The notes beneath the pieces are model-generated. The model was not told the origin of the DNA and made no database searches. It saw only the letters and a list, made by a program, of their open reading frames with translations. Positions 1 through 5,657 of a DNA stretch of 5,660 bases are shown in pieces. This DNA is from an uncultured Clostridia bacterium. GTDB lineage: Bacteria > Bacillota > Clostridia > Lachnospirales > Anaerotignaceae. Where the stretch lies: NCBI GenBank assembly GCA_937919015.1, contig CALFPN010000126.1, positions 1 through 5,660 of the forward strand, written 5' to 3'. Within the stretch, counting starts at the first letter, position 1, and each line of letters starts with the position of its first letter. The position numbers and the translations under genes were made by a program.

Positions 1-88
1 TTCTACAATAAGAGGTCTCTTTTTACTATTGTCCGATTTTACTGGTTCGGTTCAAAATGCGTTAAGACTTTTTCTTTTCTCATCCGAT
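1..88. other. non-coding segment after yycI, window edge
   Basis: No gene start with a ribosome site can be supported here. A 14-codon reading frame starts just after the yycI stop but lacks a Shine-Dalgarno. A short hairpin (AAGAG at 10-14, CTCTT at 17-21) has only a two-base loop and no T run in the minus direction, so it is not a credible terminator for the operon. An eight-base direct repeat, TCCGATTT, occurs at 32-39 and 83-90. The walJ/yycJ gene that often follows yycI is not seen and may begin outside the window. Confidence 0.6.
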
Positions 89-949
89 TTAATCCTTATG
101 GAAAATCTGGCAGGTATAGGCATTGACCAGATACGGTTCTTTTTCTTCCAAAAGATAAATACGATAACAAGGGTCCAGATAGATGGCCCCGTCCGTGGAT
201 GCTGTGCTGCGTTCCATCTTATCATAGCCCAGTTCAATCCGATGGATGGTGGCCTGCTTTTCAGTACCATTTTTCTTCCATTCCCGCATAAAAGTCAGCA
301 GGGCTTCATCAGAAAAGGCCAGCTCTCGCTTTTCTCCGCTGTCACCGATGACAGGGCAATATTCAAACTCGATCTGTTTGATTCCCCCTTGAGTCACCAG
401 AAAAGAAAAATAATTGGCAAATACATTTTCCCTTTTATACAGGCCGTAAAAATCCACGCGGTAGCCTTCTTCCCCCTCCCTTACCATCGGTTCATCGTAA
501 GTCCCGAAGAAATACTCCGTACCATCCATAAATTTTTGCGCTTCTCGCTGGGCATCTGCTTTGGTCATTTCTCCCTTTCCCATTTCCACAGCATCCCGCT
601 TCAACATCCCCTGCGCACCATTCAATGTCAGCGTCGCCCCATCTCCCCGATAAATATTCTGGTCGCCTCTGACCGTTACTGTGGTTTTTTCACCGCCGAA
701 AAAAAGACGTTCCAGCGTTTCCTTGCTGTAATCCGGTAGCTCCACTTCCAGTCTGGCCATAGAAACGGCATTCGTAGGCAACTCCGTATACATGGTGATC
801 CCATTCTGAGAAAGAACCTCAAAGATGGCACGTTCCTGAGCAGAGGTCATGGTATTTTCCTGCCTTTGTCTGTAATTAAGTCCCGCCAGTGCCACATTCA
901 GAATTACCAGCAGTATGATAACGAATTTCTTCGCGTTCCCCCACTCCAT
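89..949 (-). CDS. yycI: YycI-like regulator of WalK
   Basis: Protein of 286 residues, matching the usual YycI length (about 260-280). It opens with MEWGNAKKFVIILLVILNVAL, closely following the YycI pattern (M-D/E-W, basic residues, then a single helix ending with a conserved L-N/D). The helix covers about 8-24, and the remainder (about 27-286) should lie outside the membrane. The C-terminal part (GYRVDFYGLYKRENVFANYFSFLVTQGGIKQIEFEYCPV) has the alternating aromatic and strand pattern of the YycH/YycI fold. It is known in Firmicutes to form a complex with YycH and WalK and tune the kinase; effect and signal here are unknown. It is the last gene in the window, ending with TAA, and no obvious terminator follows within the 88 bases available. 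Confidence 0.87.
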   Translation of the reverse strand: MEWGNAKKFVIILLVILNVALAGLNYRQRQENTMTSAQERAIFEVLSQNGITMYTELPTNAVSMARLEVELPDYSKETLERLFFGGEKTTVTVRGDQNIYRGDGATLTLNGAQGMLKRDAVEMGKGEMTKADAQREAQKFMDGTEYFFGTYDEPMVREGEEGYRVDFYGLYKRENVFANYFSFLVTQGGIKQIEFEYCPVIGDSGEKRELAFSDEALLTFMREWKKNGTEKQATIHRIELGYDKMERSTASTDGAIYLDPCYRIYLLEEKEPYLVNAYTCQIFHKD

Positions 950-956
950 GAGCGTT

Positions 957-963
957 CTCCTTT
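957..963 (-). promoter_or_regulatory. ribosome binding site of yycI
   Basis: The minus strand reads AAAGGAG seven bases before the ATG at 949. A second AGGAG (964-968) lies directly after the yycH stop codon. The doubled site supports efficient translation and the chosen start. Confidence 0.75.
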
Positions 964-968
964 CTCCT

Positions 969-2381
969 CTATTCGCCTACCGTCACACCGGTCAGTTCTT
1001 TCTCCTGATCCGTATCCACAACGAAGGTATACTCATACAGGGTCACCATCCACTTCAGGCGCATACTGCCTGTCAGGTCTACATAATAGCCAAGAGAAAT
1101 ATTTTTTACATCCGTGATATCTTTATCTTCCACCACATTTTTATAGGTCTTATTTGCATCATCCAGCGCATCGATAAACTGCACGTTGATGTGTTCTGTT
1201 GCTTCCGCCGCCTGTTTAAAGTTCACGGCATAGCGGCGATATTCCTTCACCGCCTGATTCCGCAGGGTCACCTCGATGGCATGGGGCGCACCGATGCGGT
1301 CTCTGAGAGACTGAGAAAGATTTACCGGCAGGTTATCTACCGCATAATCGAAGGAATAGACCACTTCATTATTGATGGTGCGCTCGATATCAGCCAGATA
1401 AATATCCGTTTTCAAGGAATTATCGTTTCTGAGGAAATTACAACAGATCTGATAGCCCTCCAAAAGATCCGTCCGGGCACTGCCTGTATAGTTTTCGTAG
1501 TTGTAATACTCCAGAACCTTTGTTTCAGGGTGGTATCTGACCACTGTTTCACTGTCACTGAATACGAAGGTGCCATCAGCATCTTTACTGCTCCAGTCCA
1601 CAGAGAAATTATGGAAGAAATTCTTCACAGTATTCTCCAGAGCCGTTCTGCTGGCCTCTCCGTCCTTTTCAAACACAAACTCTCGTTCCAACGGCGCATA
1701 GGTGTAGGGCAGATGTGCCCACTGGGGCAGGAACATGTTTCTCCACAGTACCGCCGCACTGGTACGCTGACCGGTAGAAATATAACGCATGCCGCCCTCC
1801 GCTGTTTCCAGAGATTCATACAAAGCTACAGAGGCACTGCCCGCTTCCCCGCTGAACAGCACACATTCGTTGGTATCCGAATTAACAAAATACGCCTGAC
1901 TTTCCTCCCCGCTGCGCATAGCAGGAACGATGGTGATATAGTCAAATCGCTCCAGTTTCTCATTCGTTTTCAATTCCTTATAATTTTCCAGATACTCCTC
2001 CGCCGCGATCATAAAGTCATACTGCATGACGATACATCGTTTGGAAAGGATCTCCTTCCATTCCGCAACGCCTTTGTGGGGCGAGGTTTGTTCTCTGGAC
2101 AAAATCTCCCCTAATGCATTGTTTGCCACTTCAAGCACACTGCTGTTCCCCACTTCATCCGGATAATAGACAGAAAAGGTACCTTCCCCCTCCCCGATGG
2201 CATATCGGGTGGCCAAAAGCACATCCCCGTCCGCCTTCTGTTTATCGGAGGAGAAACCATCTATCAGAGAATAAAAAAAGTTATGGCCACCTGTTCCTTG
2301 CAGCCATAACTCTCCAGTCTGGTAGATCGCAGTTATGACCAACAGAACAATGACAAAATTCGTAATTTTGTATAATTTCAT
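969..2381 (-). CDS. yycH: YycH-like regulator of WalK
   Basis: Predicted membrane-anchored extracytoplasmic protein of 470 residues, near the usual YycH length (about 450). A short basic start (MKLYK) is followed by one hydrophobic helix (about 8-22) and then TGELWL, as in YycH proteins where a Leu-Trp pair follows the helix. The rest is a large soluble domain without further membrane helices, expected outside the cell. It has no catalytic motif that I can see. In Bacillus and Staphylococcus, YycH and YycI contact WalK in the membrane and adjust its activity, negatively in the former and positively in the latter. The direction here cannot be read from the sequence. The call rests on topology, length and position after walK and before yycI; the body is divergent. 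It precedes yycI by 19 bases, so the two are almost certainly co-translated from one mRNA. Confidence 0.82.
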   Translation of the reverse strand: MKLYKITNFVIVLLVITAIYQTGELWLQGTGGHNFFYSLIDGFSSDKQKADGDVLLATRYAIGEGEGTFSVYYPDEVGNSSVLEVANNALGEILSREQTSPHKGVAEWKEILSKRCIVMQYDFMIAAEEYLENYKELKTNEKLERFDYITIVPAMRSGEESQAYFVNSDTNECVLFSGEAGSASVALYESLETAEGGMRYISTGQRTSAAVLWRNMFLPQWAHLPYTYAPLEREFVFEKDGEASRTALENTVKNFFHNFSVDWSSKDADGTFVFSDSETVVRYHPETKVLEYYNYENYTGSARTDLLEGYQICCNFLRNDNSLKTDIYLADIERTINNEVVYSFDYAVDNLPVNLSQSLRDRIGAPHAIEVTLRNQAVKEYRRYAVNFKQAAEATEHINVQFIDALDDANKTYKNVVEDKDITDVKNISLGYYVDLTGSMRLKWMVTLYEYTFVVDTDQEKELTGVTVGE

Positions 2382-2386
2382 TTGAT

Positions 2387-2392
2387 CTCACC
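2387..2392 (-). promoter_or_regulatory. ribosome binding site of yycH
   Basis: The minus strand reads GGTGAG five bases before the ATG at 2381. The match is moderate, clearly weaker than the site of the preceding gene. The 43-base gap between the two genes is A/T-rich and shows no terminator hairpin, so read-through from the upstream gene is expected. Confidence 0.5.
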
Positions 2393-2424
2393 GCTCTTAT
2401 ATAAAGTTTTTAAGTTTCTTGTTT

Positions 2425-2853
2425 TCATTTGACATTCAGGCCGGGCAATGCGATCATTCGCTGCAGCTGTGTTTTTACCGTCTGCGGCACACGCTTTACA
2501 ACGACTTCCTGCGTTTCATCGTTGGCTGTCACGTCAATATAGTTATTTCCTCTTTCCAGAGGAAGGGTCACGCTGAACAGACCCATGGAACCTACGGTTA
2601 CAGTATCCTTATGAAGTTCCACCATTTTGCCGAAACGGTTCATTTTGGAAACTGTAAAAACCACCTTCGTGCCCGGAGCCGCTTCACCATAAACGATACG
2701 GGCTTCCTCAAAGGTACATTCCGCTTCTTCCGCTTTCATATTCAGCCCGCTGGAGATGGTTACGGGCAGCTCTGCCGCCAGTACACTGACAGGAGAAAAA
2801 CAAAACAACATCACCAGCAAAATGCCGATCAGTCTTTTTCTGTATGTTTTCAT
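2425..2853 (-). CDS. small secreted protein of unknown function, Ig-like fold predicted
   Basis: I do not recognise a named family. The protein has 142 residues from the ATG set by the strong ribosome site. Residues 1-27 form a clear signal peptide: a basic start (MKTYRKR), a hydrophobic core (LIGILLVMLFCF) and a small-residue end (SVLAA), with cleavage likely near 26/27. No lipobox cysteine follows, so it is probably released or wall-associated. Residues about 52-120 resemble a bacterial Ig-like beta-sandwich: VYGEAAPGTKVVF, then GLFSVTLPLERGNNYIDVTAND, the G-x-F-s-x-x-L-P-L-x-x-G-x-N pattern of such domains. The last 22 residues (RVPQTVKTQLQ onward) form a short basic tail. It sits between walK and yycH, behind its own candidate WalR-controlled promoter and 43 bases before yycH. 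The context suggests an extracytoplasmic partner or target of the WalK system; this is inference. Confidence 0.85.
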   Translation of the reverse strand: MKTYRKRLIGILLVMLFCFSPVSVLAAELPVTISSGLNMKAEEAECTFEEARIVYGEAAPGTKVVFTVSKMNRFGKMVELHKDTVTVGSMGLFSVTLPLERGNNYIDVTANDETQEVVVKRVPQTVKTQLQRMIALPGLNVK

Positions 2854-2858
2854 GCCTG

Positions 2859-2869
2859 TCACCTCCTCC
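2859..2869 (-). promoter_or_regulatory. very strong ribosome binding site deciding the start of the secreted-protein gene
   Basis: The minus strand reads GGAGGAGGTGA, which includes the nine-base AGGAGGTGA full complement of the usual anti-Shine-Dalgarno, five bases before the ATG at 2853. It fixes the start there rather than at the upstream in-frame ATGs (2898 and 2886), which would place extra residues before an ideal signal peptide. Confidence 0.88.
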
Positions 2870-2898
2870 GGGAAAATTGTAATCATTGGAAATTCCAT

Positions 2899-2956
2899 AA
2901 AAAGCTCTGTCGTCTGTTTTGATCTGCAGGCAGCCAGAACAGACTTTTCGCTTTTT
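2899..2956 (-). repeat. nested inverted repeat in the leader of the secreted-protein gene
   Basis: Two perfect seven-base inverted repeats are nested. The outer pair on the minus strand is AAAAAGC (2950-2956) with GCTTTTT (2899-2905). The inner pair is GTCTGTT (2938-2944) with AACAGAC (2912-2918). Internal loops of five and six bases separate the stems, and the apical loop is 19 bases. It would begin about six bases after the predicted transcription start. It could stabilise the 5' end, act as a weak attenuator (five T in the outer arm), or terminate reverse-strand transcription, where a T-rich tract follows the inner stem. None of these is shown by the sequence alone. Confidence 0.5.
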
Positions 2957-2968
2957 ACGCTTTCTTAT

Positions 2969-2974
2969 ATTATA
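2969..2974 (-). promoter_or_regulatory. -10 box of an internal promoter
   Basis: The minus strand reads TATAAT, a perfect -10. At the normal 17-base spacing the -35 position holds ACATAA, a poor match to TTGACA, and the TGTAA array covers this region. That pattern suggests an activator-dependent promoter. Transcription would start near 2962 and give a leader of about 110 bases before the small secreted gene, then run through yycH and yycI. Confidence 0.6.
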
Positions 2975-2984
2975 CATCACGAAG

Positions 2985-3023
2985 ATTACAATTATGTTAC
3001 AGTCGCCTTACAGTTATCTTACA
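2985..3023 (-). promoter_or_regulatory. four-copy 11-bp direct repeat, candidate WalR operator
   Basis: Four hexamers lie head to tail on the minus strand: TGTAAG (3018-3023), TGTAAG (3007-3012), TGTAAC (2996-3001) and TGTAAT (2985-2990). Five-base spacers give an exact 11-base period, one helical turn. The WalR consensus reported for Bacillus and Staphylococcus is TGTWAH-N5-TGTWAH. The two copies nearest the promoter match it fully; the other two differ only by G at the sixth position. The array ends 10 bases before a TATAAT box, the geometry used by OmpR/PhoB-family activators that replace a poor -35. Read on the other strand the unit is TTACA, which resembles PhoP boxes, so a Pho-type regulator is the alternative. 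Binding by the WalR encoded next door is inferred. Confidence 0.72.
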
Positions 3024-3029
3024 TTATTT

Positions 3030-3044
3030 CACGAAAGATTCGCG
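3030..3044 (-). repeat. small hairpin after walK
   Basis: The minus strand reads CGCGAA, a TCT loop, then TTCGTG: a six-pair stem with one G-U pair, about 40 bases downstream of the walK stop. No T run follows on either strand, so it is not a convincing intrinsic terminator. It lies just upstream of the 11-base repeat array. It may be chance. Confidence 0.25.
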
Positions 3045-3082
3045 GTTAGAAATCCCCATAAAATCAACGTTTTCTTACTGTT

Positions 3083-4879
3083 TCAGCTGTTTTTTTCTTC
3101 CCTTTCATATTCTAGGATGGGACGCTCTTTCGGGAACCACATGGTCATGGTCGTTCCCTTTCCATATTCGCTTTCTGCCGTCAGCTTGCCGCCATGGGTC
3201 TCCATGATCTCCTTGGCAATGGCAAGCCCCAGACCTGTGCCGCCCATGGCACGGCTGCGGGCTTTATCTACCCGGTAGAAACGTTCAAAGATGCGGGGCA
3301 GGTCTTCTCTTGAAATCCCCATGCCTGTATCCTTGACATTGATCTTGAAATATTTCTCATCCTCCGTAATGAAGATGCGGATGGTCGCCTGTTCCAAACT
3401 GTATTTGATGGCATTGGTCACGATATTGTTGACCACCTGCCCCACACGGTCTCTGTCCCCGTGAACGACCACCATATGCTCATAAGGCTGGAAGGACAGC
3501 TGCTGGTTCTTCGCCTCGGCATGGATCTTGTTCTGGCGAACAGTCATGCTCAGGAAATCGTTCATTTCGATTTCTGTCATATCCAATCTGACCTGTTTAT
3601 TGTCAAATCGGGTCAGCTGCAGCAGGTCGCGTACCAAAAATGCCATACGGTCTGCTTCGCTGTTGATGATGGTCAGGAATTCGGTGGCCAGTTCCTTTTC
3701 TTCCATAGCACCGTCCAGCAGTGTTTCTGTATAGCTCTTTACCGTCGTCAGAGGGGTACGCAGCTCATGGGAAACGTTTGCCACAAATTCCTTACGCATA
3801 TCGTCCAGTTTTTTCTGTTCCGTAATATCCTGCAGCACCACGACCAGACCTTCCATCTTCCCTTTCTTATCATAATAAGGGGTAAAATTGGCGTTGATGA
3901 ACTGCTTGCCCACAGGGAATGTCACCTTCTTGGAAGGCTCATTGCCCATATCCAGATATACACCGGAATTGATATCAAATTTACGAATAAACTCCGTAAA
4001 GGACATATCCATCCTTTCTTCATGCAGCATGGTGGCTGCTGCCGCGTTGGCCAGCATCAGGTTGCCGTCCTTATCAAAGGAAATCACGCCATCACTCATG
4101 TTGTGGAGGAGAATCTCCAGTCGGTTCTTTTCGCGGGAAATCTCCGACATGTTCTTGGCCAGTTCCTCTGCCATATAGTTGAAGCTGGAGGTCAGCTGGC
4201 CGATCTCGTCGGTGCTTCGCACCTTCAGGCTCTGGCTCATATCCCCTTCCGCCAGACTTTTCGCCCCCTTGGTCAGGGCAAGGATGGGCCCCGTCAGGGT
4301 CTGGGCAAAAACATAGCCCATCATAGCCGCCAGCACCAGCGCAATGGCCACGGCCATGATAATGGTCTTGGTGGTTTCATTCAGGCTGGTCTGCATATCA
4401 CTGGCATCCAGTCTGGTATAGATGATATAGGCAGTCTCCCCTTCCGCCCCGCCAACGGGCACGGCATAACTCATCCATTCCCGCAGAAGCCCGAAGGCAT
4501 CGGTGCTCTTTTTCTGGGTGGAAAAAGAGGTCATCCCGTTCATGGCTGCAATGATGGACTGATCCGTATATTCGGGATAAGGAGCCTGCGTCACCGTTGT
4601 GGAAGCAATGGTTTCCCCCTCCGCACTGAGGATATTCCCCTGAATCCCGACGGCGTTGGACACTGTTTTCAAGAGTTCCTGCTGGAAGTCTTCCGGCTTG
4701 CCGCTCTCGATTACCTGTTCATTGATCTTTTCTGCATATCGCTCCAGTTCACCTCTGGACTTGTCGATCTCGATATTGCGAAGGGACAGCAGGATATATG
4801 ACCCGCTGACGATCATCACGATCAAAACCAAGCCCAGATACATCACAATGAGCTTCCATTTAATACTACGCATTCGCAA
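3083..4879 (-). CDS. walK: WalK (YycG)-type sensor histidine kinase
   Basis: Membrane sensor kinase of 598 residues, close to Bacillus and Staphylococcus WalK (about 610). Order: TM1 (about 9-32), extracellular sensor loop (about 33-171), TM2 (about 172-192), HAMP (about 193-245), cytoplasmic PAS (about 250-355), dimerisation/phosphoacceptor domain with H371 in VSHELRTPLT, and ATPase domain with N box (NNIVTNAIKYS, 484-494), G1 (DTGMGI, 517-522), F box (FERFYRVD) and G2 (GGTGLGLAI, 546-554). All catalytic motifs look intact. It should autophosphorylate on H371 and pass phosphate to D53 of the upstream regulator, 20 bases away. The start is TTG 4879 by ribosome-site spacing, or ATG 4873 (596 residues); an in-frame TAG lies three codons upstream of the TTG. 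The PAS domain lacks both histidines of the zinc site known in S. aureus WalK (N260 and Q350 here), while D263 and E354 remain. Confidence 0.93.
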   Translation of the reverse strand: MRMRSIKWKLIVMYLGLVLIVMIVSGSYILLSLRNIEIDKSRGELERYAEKINEQVIESGKPEDFQQELLKTVSNAVGIQGNILSAEGETIASTTVTQAPYPEYTDQSIIAAMNGMTSFSTQKKSTDAFGLLREWMSYAVPVGGAEGETAYIIYTRLDASDMQTSLNETTKTIIMAVAIALVLAAMMGYVFAQTLTGPILALTKGAKSLAEGDMSQSLKVRSTDEIGQLTSSFNYMAEELAKNMSEISREKNRLEILLHNMSDGVISFDKDGNLMLANAAAATMLHEERMDMSFTEFIRKFDINSGVYLDMGNEPSKKVTFPVGKQFINANFTPYYDKKGKMEGLVVVLQDITEQKKLDDMRKEFVANVSHELRTPLTTVKSYTETLLDGAMEEKELATEFLTIINSEADRMAFLVRDLLQLTRFDNKQVRLDMTEIEMNDFLSMTVRQNKIHAEAKNQQLSFQPYEHMVVVHGDRDRVGQVVNNIVTNAIKYSLEQATIRIFITEDEKYFKINVKDTGMGISREDLPRIFERFYRVDKARSRAMGGTGLGLAIAKEIMETHGGKLTAESEYGKGTTMTMWFPKERPILEYEREEKNS

Positions 4880-4887
4880 AAGCTTCT

Positions 4888-4894
4888 ACCTCGC
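4888..4894 (-). promoter_or_regulatory. ribosome binding site that decides the walK start
   Basis: The minus strand reads GCGAGGT between the walR stop and walK. Its GAGGT core is 8 bases from the TTG at 4879 but 14 bases from the in-frame ATG at 4873. Spacing therefore favours TTG. The site is modest and no better one is seen for the ATG. Confidence 0.45.
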
Positions 4895-4899
4895 GTTTC

Positions 4900-5598
4900 T
4901 TAACAGTCAAAATAATAACCTACGCCTCTTTTTGTCAGGATATATGTGGGTTTGCCGGGGGCATCCTCCAGTTTTTCACGAAGGCGGCGGATGGTAACAT
5001 CCACCGTGCGGACATCGCCGTAATATTCATAGCCCCAGACCTTTTCCAGCAGCGTTTCTCTGGAGAAAACCTGTCCTTTTCTTTCCGACAGGAATTTCAA
5101 AAGTTCAAATTCACGAAGGGTCAGATCCAGTGGCTTGCCGTCCTTACGCACTTCGTAACGATCCAGATCAATGTCCAGTCTGCCGAAATTACCTTCTGCC
5201 GCGGGCTCTTCTTCCGCAGCAGGCTCTTCCCTGTAAACGGTTTTGCGGAGGTTTGCCTTCACCCTCGCCATCAGCTCACGGACACCGAAAGGCTTTGTCA
5301 CATAGTCATCAGCCCCCAGTTCCAGCCCAAGAACTTTATCCAGTTCCTCCGCTCTGGCCGTCAGCATGATGATCGGCGTATTTTTCTTTTCTCTGATTTT
5401 CTTGCAGGCTTCATAGCCGTCCATTTTCGGCATCATGATATCCAAGAGGATCAGGTCAGGATTTTCCTCCATGGCCATTTTCACGCCTTCTTCGCCGTCT
5501 GCCGCTTTGATGACCTGATAGCCTTCTTTTTTCAGGTTAAATGCAATGATCTCTACGATATTTTTTTCATCGTCTACGATCAGGATCTTTCTATCCAT
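4900..5598 (-). CDS. walR: WalR (YycF)-type OmpR-family response regulator
   Basis: DNA-binding response regulator of 232 residues, typical length for the OmpR/PhoB family; it acts in the cytoplasm as the partner of the kinase encoded next. The receiver domain (about 1-118) shows the acidic pair D9/D10, phospho-acceptor D53 in LLDIMMP, T80 and K102. The C-terminal winged helix (about 137-231) contains the VRTVDVTIRRLREKLED recognition helix and ends in TKRGVGYYF, strongly resembling WalR/YycF of Bacillus and Staphylococcus. T101, just before K102, matches the position phosphorylated by Ser/Thr kinases in those species, but a threonine there is common in the family. The interdomain linker carries an acidic repeat (two EEPAA units, residues 124-135). 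Known family role: control of peptidoglycan hydrolase and wall metabolism genes. The name rests on sequence plus the neighbouring walK, yycH and yycI; a PhoP-like relative is the main alternative. Confidence 0.93.
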   Translation of the reverse strand: MDRKILIVDDEKNIVEIIAFNLKKEGYQVIKAADGEEGVKMAMEENPDLILLDIMMPKMDGYEACKKIREKKNTPIIMLTARAEELDKVLGLELGADDYVTKPFGVRELMARVKANLRKTVYREEPAAEEEPAAEGNFGRLDIDLDRYEVRKDGKPLDLTLREFELLKFLSERKGQVFSRETLLEKVWGYEYYGDVRTVDVTIRRLREKLEDAPGKPTYILTKRGVGYYFDC

Positions 5599-5605
5599 TC
5601 TTTTT

Positions 5606-5614
5606 TCCTCTCCC
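5606..5614 (-). promoter_or_regulatory. ribosome binding site of walR
   Basis: The minus strand reads GGGAGAGGA seven bases before the ATG at 5598. It is purine-rich and partly complementary to the 16S rRNA 3' end, and it supports the chosen start. Confidence 0.6.
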
Positions 5615-5651
5615 TTCGGAAAGTGCTCAAATACAAATCTACAACAGTATT

Positions 5652-5657
5652 ATTATA
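5652..5657 (-). promoter_or_regulatory. candidate -10 box upstream of walR
   Basis: The minus strand reads TATAAT here, a perfect match to the vegetative -10 consensus. It would place a start of transcription near 5645 and give a leader of roughly 47 bases before the walR ATG. The -35 element would lie beyond the right edge of the window, so the promoter cannot be completed. The surrounding DNA is very A/T-rich, so a chance match is possible. Confidence 0.45.

Noticed and set aside
40..84. 14-codon minus-strand frame just after the yycI stop
   Set aside because: There is no Shine-Dalgarno and no similarity to a known peptide, and it is too short to support.
29..739. Open frame on the plus strand (236 codons) opposite yycI
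   Set aside because: It overlaps a well-supported YycI gene on the other strand. The translation shows no domain, and no promoter or ribosome site was found.
915..2114. Long open frame on the plus strand (399 codons) opposite yycH
   Set aside because: Antisense shadow of yycH, overlapping the yycI start. It has low-complexity Ile/Phe/His-rich translation and no recognisable fold.
2854..2898. N-terminal extension of the small secreted protein from an ATG at 2898
   Set aside because: The extension would put 15 residues before a standard signal peptide, and its coding bases include the near-perfect Shine-Dalgarno at 2859-2869 that serves the ATG at 2853.
2708..2980. 90-codon minus-strand frame overlapping the start of the secreted-protein gene
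   Set aside because: It is out of frame with the gene that has the strong ribosome site. Its start lies upstream of the predicted promoter's -10, and it has no ribosome site.
3461..4801. Long open frame on the plus strand (446 codons) opposite walK
   Set aside because: It lies entirely antisense to a kinase with all motifs intact, and its translation is rich in His, Gln and Phe as expected of a reverse-strand shadow. No domain or ribosome site supports it.
5607..5625. Small hairpin (TTTCC, GAA loop, GGGAG) overlapping the walR ribosome site
   Set aside because: The stem has only five pairs, two of them G-U, so it is too weak to call a regulatory structure.
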